Below, piece by piece: positions 1-5,057 of a stretch of 5,057 nucleotides of DNA. Each line of letters opens with the position of its first letter. The first letter of the stretch is position 1. The notes under the pieces were generated by a model. The model ran no database searches and was not told where the DNA came from. It saw nothing but the letters and a program-made list of their open reading frames with translations. The stretch covers positions 1 to 5,057 of the forward strand of contig CANQLS010000115.1 in NCBI GenBank assembly GCA_947624765.1, in the 5' to 3' direction. Source of the stretch: an uncultured Clostridia bacterium (lineage in GTDB: Bacteria; Bacillota; Clostridia; TANB77; UBA1234). The translations under genes were made by a program, and so were the position numbers.

Positions 1-30
1 CCTACACAACTCGTTTCAACATTCTCATAT

Positions 31-594
31 TTATTTCAACTGCATACCATCTTTAAATGCATTTCCAACTCTTTCAGTTACTTTGTAATATCCATGCGTA
101 TATGGATCGAATGCAATTGCATTTAATAAAGAAACATCTATATTATCTCCATTCATAACGCTTTCATCTGCAGTAACATTTACTATTTTTCCAACAACTC
201 CACAACCATTCTTTCCAGATTGATATTCTACAAATTCACATTCCATACATACTGGAAATTCATTAACAATAGGAGCATCAACAAAATTAGATTTTGTAGT
301 TGTTAATTTTGTTCTTTCGAATTTATCTGGAGTATTATTACCAGATGCAATACCTAAATAATCTGCCTCAACTACATGCTTACTATCCGCAACACTAACT
401 GTAAATGCTTTTCTTTCTTTAATATTTTTAACAGTTTTATGTGATTCTGTTAAATTTAATACTACTTCATCTTCTTCTAGCATCATACCCCAAGCCGCAT
501 TCATTACATCTACACTACCATCTTCATTATACGTAGATACCATTAATACTGGCATAGGGAAAATTGCACTTTTTGTTTTAACATTTTTTCTCAT
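31..594 (-). CDS. Flavin reductase family protein (flavoredoxin-like, FMN-binding split barrel)
   Basis: A 187-residue cytoplasmic protein of the flavin reductase-like / flavoredoxin family, which binds FMN in a split beta-barrel and usually passes electrons from NAD(P)H or a partner protein. Family signatures seen are the N-terminal FPMPVLMVSTYNEDGS (residues 12-27), NAAWG (32-36), HKTVKNIKERKAFTVSV (52-68), the ADYLGIASG turn with following DKFE (77-93), and the C-terminal YY...VGNAFKDG (169-183). The length is normal for the family and the frame is intact. ATG at 594 is preferred over the in-frame TTG at 600, because the AAGGAG site at 605-610 lies 10 bases from the ATG but only 4 from the TTG. 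It follows copA by about 58 bases, with a possible promoter of its own in the gap. The physiological electron donor and acceptor cannot be read from sequence. A link to copper stress is only positional. Family call is firm; exact role is unknown. Confidence 0.88.
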   Translation of the reverse strand: MRKNVKTKSAIFPMPVLMVSTYNEDGSVDVMNAAWGMMLEEDEVVLNLTESHKTVKNIKERKAFTVSVADSKHVVEADYLGIASGNNTPDKFERTKLTTTKSNFVDAPIVNEFPVCMECEFVEYQSGKNGCGVVGKIVNVTADESVMNGDNIDVSLLNAIAFDPYTHGYYKVTERVGNAFKDGMQLK

Positions 595-604
595 ATTCAA
601 CCCT

Positions 605-610
605 CTCCTT
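605..610 (-). promoter_or_regulatory. Ribosome binding site that decides the flavin reductase start
   Basis: The minus strand reads AAGGAG followed by AGGGTTGAATATG. Spacing to the ATG at 594 is 10 bases, while spacing to the upstream in-frame TTG at 600 is only 4. The ATG is therefore the better start, giving 187 rather than 189 residues. Confidence 0.7.
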
Positions 611-619
611 TTTAATTAT

Positions 620-647
620 TTTATATAATAATTTTTAAATCATACAA
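620..647 (-). promoter_or_regulatory. Possible sigma-A-type promoter for the flavin reductase gene
   Basis: On the minus strand a TTGTAT -35-like hexamer (642-647) is separated by 16 bases from TATAAA (620-625). The -10 box matches consensus at 5 of 6 positions and the -35 box at about 3 of 6. Transcription would begin near 613, just before the AAGGAG ribosome binding site, giving a very short leader. The gap is almost entirely A and T, so chance matches are easy, and the gene may instead be read through from copA. Confidence 0.35.
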
Positions 648-652
648 ATCAT

Positions 653-2869
653 TTATTCTTTATTAAATTTTATTCTTCCTAATCTAGCCGCATTCAAAAT
701 TACAGTTAGGCTACTAAGCACCATTGCAATACTTGCTATCATAGGATTAATAGAAATTTTAATTGGCTTTAATAATCCAATTGCAATAGGTATCATAAGG
801 CAATTATAAAAGAATGCCCAAAACAAATTCTGTTTAATATTACGGATTGTTCTCTTACTAATGTATATTAAACGCATGATTAAACTTAAATCATTTCTAG
901 TTAAAATAACATCTGATGAATCCATAGCAATGTCAGTGGCTCCACTAATACTAACACCAATATCACTATTAGCAAGTGCCGGACTATCATTAATGCCATC
1001 TCCACACATCATTACAAAATGTTTTTCCTCTTTTAACTGTTTTACTACATTTGCTTTTTCTGAAGGTAATACATTAGCAATTACCTTTGTAATACCAAGC
1101 TCATTTGCAATTTTATTAGCAGTTTCTTCATGGTCGCCAGTTAGCATGATAGTTTCTATACCATTTTTTTGTAATTCCGTTATCACTTCTTTTGCATTCT
1201 CTCGTATTAAATCATTCACACCAATTAACATTACAATTTCATTTTCTATCGCTACATAAATCACACTATTACCAGCCTGCGCCAATCGTTTTTCTTCTTC
1301 TTGATAATCATTTTTAATTTTATATTGTTCTAATAATTTATCATTTCCAACTAAAATCTTTTTATGATTAATCTCTCCAATCATTCCTTTTCCAGCAACG
1401 TTTTCAAAATTATCAACATTTAAAATTGAAATTTTATTTTCTTCCAAATAGTCTGTAAACGCCTTTCCAATAGGATGTGTTCCCTTGCTTTCTATACTAC
1501 CCACTAATTGTAAAATTTCATTTCTGTCTTTTTCAGTATAATTTATAATTTCTGCAATTTTCAATTTACCATAAGTCAATGTTCCTGTTTTATCGAAAAC
1601 AATAGTATTTATTTTTTGAGCATTTTCTAAAATTTCACTTTTCTTTACTAAGATACCATTTTTAGCACATAATCCCTCACTCACAACAATTGCAAGCGGT
1701 GTAGCCAATCCTAAACTACATGGGCAAGCAACAACTAAAACTGTAACAAATGTTATTAATGCTTCCGAAAATTCATAACCTAAAAGCAAATAAACTACTA
1801 ATGTAATTATCGCAATACCTATTACACTTGGCACAAAATATCCAGATACTTTATCAGCTACTTTTGCAATAGGTGCTTTTGTATTGCTTGCTTCTACTAC
1901 CAACTTTACAATTTCTGATATAGTAGACTCTCGTCCAATTCGTTCTGCTTTATACTCTAAATATCCATCATAATTAATACTTCCCGCAATTACCTTATTT
2001 CCTACTTCTTTTGAAACTGGTTTACTTTCTCCTGTAATAAACGATTCATCTAAATGAGCTTTTCCAGAAACTATTTCCCCATCAACTGCAATTTTTTCTC
2101 CAGGTTTAGCTATTACTATATCACCTTTTTGAATTTCATCTAATGTTACTTCTTTCTCTACACCATCTTTTCGAATAACCGCTTTCTCTGGTGTAATCTT
2201 TACCAATTGGCTAATAGCTTCTTTCGTTTTATCCTTGCTAATTCCATCAATATAACGACCAAGTTTTATAAAATATATAACAATAGCAGCTGATTCAAAA
2301 TATAAATTCATAGTATCTTCATGACTGCCTTGCATAATTTTATAAAAAACATATAAGCTATATAAAAAACTACTCAACACGCCAATGCCCACTAAAGTAT
2401 CCATATTTGGAGTTAAGTGAATTAAATTTTTATAACCATTTTTCAAAATATCAAAACCATAAATTAAAAACGGTATCGTTAGCAAAAGAAGTGTAATCGC
2501 ATAATTTAAACTATTCGTATGTGGATTAATTATTTCTAATGTTGGAAGACCAATCATATGTCCCATAGAAATATATAAAAGCAAAACTGCTAAAACTGTG
2601 AAAATAATAAATTTTACTTTTTCAGTTTTATTTTTACTTTCTAATTTAATCTCTTTAAATTCTCCTAAACTTTGAAATCCAGCTTGCTTCACAAACTCTT
2701 CAATTTGTGCTTGTGTCAACATTTTTTCATCGTATTCAACAGTAGCATTCGCCATTACTAAATTAACACTAGCACTAATAATCCCTTTTTGTTTATTTAA
2801 ATATTTTTCTAATCCATTAGAACAAGCACTACAAGTCATACCATCAATAGATAAAATTATTTTCTTCAT
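653..2869 (-). CDS. copA: Copper-exporting P1B-type ATPase (CopA)
   Basis: A 738-residue membrane ATPase that uses ATP to export Cu(I) from the cytoplasm. In order: one N-terminal heavy-metal-associated domain with GMTCSAC (Cys13 and Cys16), four hydrophobic segments at about 84-105, 121-141, 154-177 and 188-203, the actuator domain with TGES (279-282), two more membrane segments at about 344-365 and 369-394, the second carrying the CPC ion-binding motif (382-384), the phosphorylation site DKTGT with Asp426, the P1B-specific HP dipeptide (465-466), TGDH (577-580), GDGINDSP (623-630), and two final membrane segments with YN (688-689) and MVLSS (716-720). CPC plus YN plus MxxSS marks the Cu(I) (P1B-1) subgroup rather than Zn/Cd pumps. 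The length suits a one-HMA bacterial CopA and the frame is intact. It starts 8 bases after the CopZ-like gene. An AAGGA site lies inside the end of that gene, about 12 bases upstream, so translation may be coupled. Confidence 0.97.
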   Translation of the reverse strand: MKKIILSIDGMTCSACSNGLEKYLNKQKGIISASVNLVMANATVEYDEKMLTQAQIEEFVKQAGFQSLGEFKEIKLESKNKTEKVKFIIFTVLAVLLLYISMGHMIGLPTLEIINPHTNSLNYAITLLLLTIPFLIYGFDILKNGYKNLIHLTPNMDTLVGIGVLSSFLYSLYVFYKIMQGSHEDTMNLYFESAAIVIYFIKLGRYIDGISKDKTKEAISQLVKITPEKAVIRKDGVEKEVTLDEIQKGDIVIAKPGEKIAVDGEIVSGKAHLDESFITGESKPVSKEVGNKVIAGSINYDGYLEYKAERIGRESTISEIVKLVVEASNTKAPIAKVADKVSGYFVPSVIGIAIITLVVYLLLGYEFSEALITFVTVLVVACPCSLGLATPLAIVVSEGLCAKNGILVKKSEILENAQKINTIVFDKTGTLTYGKLKIAEIINYTEKDRNEILQLVGSIESKGTHPIGKAFTDYLEENKISILNVDNFENVAGKGMIGEINHKKILVGNDKLLEQYKIKNDYQEEEKRLAQAGNSVIYVAIENEIVMLIGVNDLIRENAKEVITELQKNGIETIMLTGDHEETANKIANELGITKVIANVLPSEKANVVKQLKEEKHFVMMCGDGINDSPALANSDIGVSISGATDIAMDSSDVILTRNDLSLIMRLIYISKRTIRNIKQNLFWAFFYNCLMIPIAIGLLKPIKISINPMIASIAMVLSSLTVILNAARLGRIKFNKE

Positions 2870-2877
2870 ATTTCAAA

Positions 2878-3087
2878 TCATTCCTTTACAACTTCGTAGC
2901 CTATATCTTCTAATTTTTCTTCTAATAGTTCTTGTTCTACATCTTCATTTACCGATACTTTAACAAGTCCAGTTGTATGATTTGCTTCTACGCTTTCAAC
3001 TCCAGCAATTGTTTTTAATGCATTCTTCACCCTATTTTCGCAACCTTCACACATCATTCCTTCAATTTTTAATTCTAACTCTTTCAT
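2878..3087 (-). CDS. copZ: CopZ-like heavy-metal-associated copper chaperone
   Basis: A 69-residue single HMA domain with the metal-binding loop GMMCEGC (Cys13 and Cys16), predicted to carry Cu(I) in the cytoplasm and pass it to CopA. The rest fits the beta-alpha-beta-beta-alpha-beta ferredoxin-like fold, with ENRVKNAL after the loop, a V-E-S-V-E-A-N strand, and the closing LEDIGYEVVKE. The start is set at 3087. Another in-frame ATG at 3096 would give 72 residues, but it overlaps the ribosome binding site itself, while AAAGGA at 3096-3101 lies 8 bases before the ATG at 3087. It ends in TGA, 8 bases before copA, which makes a chaperone-pump operon. The domain is too short and simple to exclude a related metal such as mercury or zinc on its own; the copper call rests on the adjoining Cu(I)-type pump. 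Confidence 0.92.
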   Translation of the reverse strand: MKELELKIEGMMCEGCENRVKNALKTIAGVESVEANHTTGLVKVSVNEDVEQELLEEKLEDIGYEVVKE

Positions 3088-3095
3088 TTTAATCA

Positions 3096-3101
3096 TCCTT
3101 T
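3096..3101 (-). promoter_or_regulatory. Ribosome binding site that decides the CopZ-like start
   Basis: The minus strand reads AAAGGA, then 8 bases, then ATG at 3087. The upstream in-frame ATG at 3096 begins with the last base of this site and so cannot use it. The shorter 69-residue product is therefore favoured. Confidence 0.75.
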
Positions 3102-3138
3102 CTTTTTTTATAATTTTCTAAATTATCTTATTCAATCT

Positions 3139-4152
3139 TTATTTTAATATAAAAGAAATTTCTCCTTTGCCATTACCAACTTTTATCGTAGAAATCGAGC
3201 CGTTTATAATATTCAAACATGGCCCTTTATGTGATACATCTGCATCCCATACAATAGGTATGTTTTGTTTTACTAAAATACTATCTTCTAAACAAGTCTT
3301 TGTATCATAATCATAAAAGGATATATCATTTCCAAACCTACCTATAATAACACATTTAGAATATTTAAAATAATCTAATTCATTTAACTTCCATAATGTA
3401 CGAATAGTTTCTTCTTTAGATAAATCACATATATCAAAATACCAAATGATACCGTCATTTTTATATCTTTGCTGAAACTCACTGATACCATCATATTTTG
3501 TACCTGCGAGTTCTGCAATTAAATCTAAACAACCTCCTATTATTCTGCCTTGCACGCATATTTCTTGTTCATTTATTGTATGCCAGTAAACCTGATTAGT
3601 TAAATTATATCCTTCCAAGCCAGTAATACTCTCAAGTCTTTCATTTTCATACAAATCATAACTATTTTGCTTTATCAAATTTCCTTTTATTATTTCTAAA
3701 AATTCATTTTCACTTCTATGCCAAATTTCTGCACCAAATGATTTAAAATTCTTGCCATAAACAGTAGCAATATCATATTTAGTTGTAATTGGATAAAGCA
3801 ACCCAGTTGGATCAGAAAAACCAGCAATTAATTTTGGATGTTGTTTTAACAAATCAAAATCAACATATGGAAGCATTTCTACTAAAAAATCGCCCCCAGC
3901 TGCGCACAAAATCAAATTAATATCATCACTACTAAACATATTATTAATTTCATTTGCTCTTTCTTCTGCAGAAGCACTTCTACCATGCTCATACTTAAAA
4001 ATATTTTTCGATAATATCAAACGATATCCAAATGCTTCTAATTTCTTATTTGCATTCATTATTTTATTTTGTCCCAAAACATCTTCAATGCCTGCAGATG
4101 GAGCTGGTATAGCAATACAATCATTTTCTTTAATAAACTTAGGATAAATCAT
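3139..4152 (-). CDS. S66 family peptidase (LD-carboxypeptidase / MccF-like), catalytic Glu replaced by Asp
   Basis: A 337-residue protein of the S66 family, which includes cytoplasmic LD-carboxypeptidases that trim murein tetrapeptides and MccF-type enzymes that inactivate microcin C7-like peptide-nucleotides. Visible landmarks are PAPSAG (16-21), the LCAAGGDFLVEMLPYVDFD strand-turn (82-100), the nucleophile elbow GFSDPTG with Ser113, GGCLDLIAELAGTKYD (206-221), and the C-terminal DADVSHKGP with His308. In the segment IIWYFDICDL (235-244) the position that normally holds the catalytic Glu appears to be Asp240, and the Gly usually before the catalytic His is Ser307. Length is typical and there is no signal peptide or membrane segment, so it should act in the cytoplasm. 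A GGAG site lies 7 bases before the ATG. The gene begins 14 bases after guanine deaminase, suggesting co-transcription. Family assignment is firm. Substrate, and whether the enzyme is fully active, are open. Confidence 0.88.
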   Translation of the reverse strand: MIYPKFIKENDCIAIPAPSAGIEDVLGQNKIMNANKKLEAFGYRLILSKNIFKYEHGRSASAEERANEINNMFSSDDINLILCAAGGDFLVEMLPYVDFDLLKQHPKLIAGFSDPTGLLYPITTKYDIATVYGKNFKSFGAEIWHRSENEFLEIIKGNLIKQNSYDLYENERLESITGLEGYNLTNQVYWHTINEQEICVQGRIIGGCLDLIAELAGTKYDGISEFQQRYKNDGIIWYFDICDLSKEETIRTLWKLNELDYFKYSKCVIIGRFGNDISFYDYDTKTCLEDSILVKQNIPIVWDADVSHKGPCLNIINGSISTIKVGNGKGEISFILK

Positions 4153-4166
4153 TTTATCACTCCATA

Positions 4167-4626
4167 TTAATAAATAATACCTTCCTGCTTTTGGTACTCC
4201 TTCATAGTTTCAACGCATTCATCTCTATCCATTTGCTCTAATGAAATCATATTATTATTTCCTTTAATAAATTCATAAATATCATTATCACGAAAACCTA
4301 TATCTGCAGCATCTTCTCTACTACACCCAAAATAAACTTTTTTAATATTCGCCCAAATTATAGCAGACAGGCACATTGGGCAAGGTTCACATGAAGTATA
4401 TAAAAATGCAATTAGATAAATCACTTGTGCCTAATACCTTACAAGCTTCACGTATTGCAACAATCTCTGCATGTGCAGTTGGATCTTTTTCCTTAAGCAC
4501 TTTATTATTTCCACAAGCAATAATTTTACCATCTATATCTACAATTACTGCTCCAAATGGGCCTCCTTCACCTTTAGCTATTCCCATATCTGCATTTTCC
4601 TTTGCTTTCCTCATATATTCATTCAT
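4167..4626 (-). pseudogene. guaD: Guanine deaminase, interrupted by a single-base frameshift
   Basis: Two overlapping reading frames together spell one guanine deaminase, the zinc enzyme that converts guanine to xanthine in purine salvage. The first (4626-4387, 79 residues) holds GGPFGAVIVD and the HAE motif (His52 and Glu54). The second supplies LYTSCEPCPMC with the two zinc cysteines and then DAADIGFRDNDIYEFI, which resembles the Bacillus GuaD C-terminus and argues against the related tRNA deaminase TadA. The frames join at a run of five T on the minus strand (4402-4406 on plus). Removing one base gives an uninterrupted 152-residue protein, close to the roughly 156 residues of B. subtilis GuaD. 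The second frame opens only with a GTG at 4424 that has no ribosome binding site, so it is not a separate gene. As written, the first product lacks the zinc cysteines and should be inactive. AAAGGAGG at 4638-4645 precedes the ATG by 11 bases. Either a sequencing or assembly slip or a very recent lesion fits. Confidence 0.9.
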
Positions 4627-4661
4627 TTATTTACATTCCTCCTTTCTTTACCACGATAGCT

Positions 4662-4675
4662 ATTATAGTATACCA
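4662..4675 (-). promoter_or_regulatory. Likely -10 region for the guanine deaminase transcript
   Basis: The minus strand reads TGGTATACTATAAT. It offers an extended -10 (TG, one base, TATACT; 4667-4675) and an overlapping perfect TATAAT (4662-4667). No good -35 box is seen at 16-18 bases upstream; the nearby TTGATT is too close. The element lies about 17 bases before the AAAGGAGG ribosome binding site and is the best candidate for the promoter of guanine deaminase, the S66 peptidase and possibly the copper genes. Confidence 0.45.
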
Positions 4676-4693
4676 CAAAAATCAACTAGTAAC

Positions 4694-4787
4694 AACTATT
4701 CATTAACTTTTCAAAAACAGCGAAAAATAGTGAATAGTTACTATAGTAGCACAAACACCAAACTACACACAACTATTCACTATTTTT
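4694..4787. repeat. 17-bp perfect inverted repeat with a third diverged copy
   Basis: AAAAATAGTGAATAGTT at 4723-4739 is matched exactly, in reverse complement, by 4771-4787, leaving a 31-base loop. A third, diverged copy in the same orientation as the 4771 arm begins at 4694 (AACTATTCATTAACTTTT), sharing its first 10 bases with that arm, and could compete for pairing with 4723-4739. The outer flank adds CTAGTAAC (4686-4693) against GTTACTATAG (4737-4746). The right arm touches the stop codon of the Rpn-family gene. The repeat fills most of the 161-base gap between that gene and guanine deaminase. Confidence 0.85.
4723..4787 (-). terminator. Possible factor-independent terminator after the Rpn-family gene
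   Basis: Read on the minus strand, the 17-bp arms begin directly after the TAA of the Rpn-family gene, and the second arm ends in five T, followed by CGCTG and another T run. That resembles an intrinsic terminator. Against this, the stem has only four G-C pairs and the loop is 31 bases, so the hairpin would be weaker than usual. Termination function is an inference from position and the T tract. Confidence 0.4.
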
Positions 4788-5057
4788 TTATAAGTTATTG
4801 ATTTCTTCTTCTGATAGTCCTGTTATTTCTGAAATTAATGAAATCTCAATTTCTTTTTTCTTCATTTCACGAGCTGTTTTGAGAATTCCCTCTCTCATTC
4901 CTTTCTTCATTCCACGTTTCATTCCAATTTCTTCGCCTTGTCTTTTGGCATATGATATACCACTATTGTGGTCTAATTCATATTTCATTCTTAAAAATGC
5001 TAATCTTTCTATTTCTTCTTCTCCTGTTAAATATTCATATTCTGCACTTGCTTCCTC
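4788..5057 (-). CDS. Rpn / PD-(D/E)XK nuclease family transposase, C-terminal end (partial)
   Basis: The frame is open to the window edge and shows the last 89 residues of a longer protein; its start and nuclease core lie outside. The visible part matches the typical tail of Rpn-type (recombination-promoting nuclease / putative transposase, PDDEXK_2) proteins: LTGEEEIERLAFLRMKYELD (10-29), then a charged Gly-rich repeat G-x-x-x (GEEI, GMKR, GMKK, GMRE, GI; 41-58), and the ending ISEITGLSEEEINNL (75-89), which is the usual short helix-turn-helix-like terminus. The first Met in the visible part is residue 24, at 4988; it is probably internal, because the frame and family similarity continue upstream of it and no clear ribosome binding site precedes it. 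Members cut DNA, stimulate RecA-independent recombination in E. coli, and some act in phage defence. Activity of this copy cannot be judged because the catalytic residues are not in view. Confidence 0.85.
   Translation of the reverse strand, partial: EEASAEYEYLTGEEEIERLAFLRMKYELDHNSGISYAKRQGEEIGMKRGMKKGMREGILKTAREMKKKEIEISLISEITGLSEEEINNL
4884..4925 (-). repeat. 12-bp tandem repeat inside the Rpn-family gene
   Basis: Three consecutive 12-base units (4914-4925, 4902-4913, 4890-4901) each begin GGAATGA on the minus strand and encode GMKR, GMKK and GMRE; a half unit (4884-4889) encodes GI. The unit length keeps the frame, so copy number could change without breaking the protein. Such Gly-x-x-x runs are common in the tails of this family. 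Confidence 0.75.

Noticed and set aside
1..30. Terminator or start of another gene after the flavin reductase
   Set aside because: No hairpin with a T run and no ribosome binding site with a start codon can be seen in these 30 bases.
614..633. AATTATT / AATAATT palindrome after copA as a terminator
   Set aside because: The stem is 7 bp of only A-T pairs, and on the minus strand it is followed by A-rich sequence rather than a T run. It more likely reflects base composition.
861..1259. Plus-strand open frame opposite copA
   Set aside because: It lies entirely antisense to the well-conserved ATP-binding and C-terminal part of copA, has no ribosome binding site, and its translation resembles no family I know.
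3088..3138. Copper operator or strong promoter before the CopZ-like gene
   Set aside because: I looked for a TACAnnTGTA CopY box, a CsoR-like palindrome and a well-spaced -35/-10 pair and found only generic A/T-rich matches.
4167..4424. A separate small deaminase gene starting at GTG 4424
   Set aside because: It has no ribosome binding site and lacks the HAE motif, and its sequence continues the upstream frame exactly after one base is removed. It is the second half of the broken guanine deaminase.
4376..4801. Plus-strand open frames opposite guanine deaminase and across the gap (including 4471-4659)
   Set aside because: They run antisense to a conserved deaminase and through the inverted repeat, have low-complexity Ser/Phe/Tyr-rich translations, and lack a convincing ribosome binding site.

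Overview
The window is AT-rich (roughly 70% A+T by eye), and every supported gene lies on the minus strand, so transcription runs from high to low coordinates. Low G+C, strong AAGGAG-type ribosome binding sites, and a single-HMA CopA next to a small CopZ-like chaperone suggest a Bacillota genome, probably a clostridial or related gut-type lineage. This is an inference from style, not from any marker gene. TGA ends the CopZ-like gene, so UGA is read as a stop and a mycoplasma-type code is unlikely.

In transcription order: (1) 5057-4788, the C-terminal end of an Rpn / PD-(D/E)XK nuclease-transposase family protein that runs off the window; (2) 4787-4627, a non-coding gap with a perfect 17-bp inverted repeat, a third diverged copy of it, and a likely promoter; (3) 4626-4167, a guanine deaminase gene broken by one extra base in a short homopolymer; (4) 4152-3139, an S66-family LD-carboxypeptidase / MccF-like protein with Asp where the catalytic Glu is expected; (5) 3087-2878, a CopZ-like copper chaperone; (6) 2869-653, a CopA-type Cu(I)-exporting P1B-ATPase; (7) 594-31, a flavin reductase (flavoredoxin-like) protein. 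The last 30 bases of the minus-strand reading direction (30-1) hold nothing I recognise.

The copper pair is the one clear functional unit. The small metallochaperone would hand Cu(I) to the membrane ATPase for export, and the two genes are 8 bases apart. Guanine deaminase and the S66 peptidase are 14 bases apart and look co-transcribed. No convincing terminator separates them from the copper genes, so a single long transcript from about 4660 is possible. The flavin reductase may have its own weak promoter. No copper-responsive regulator (CsoR or CopY) and no recognisable operator is present.

I see no undescribed multi-gene system here. The points worth checking are the guanine deaminase frameshift, the Glu-to-Asp change in the S66 protein, the inverted repeat beside the Rpn gene, and the Rpn gene itself, whose family has known roles in phage defence.
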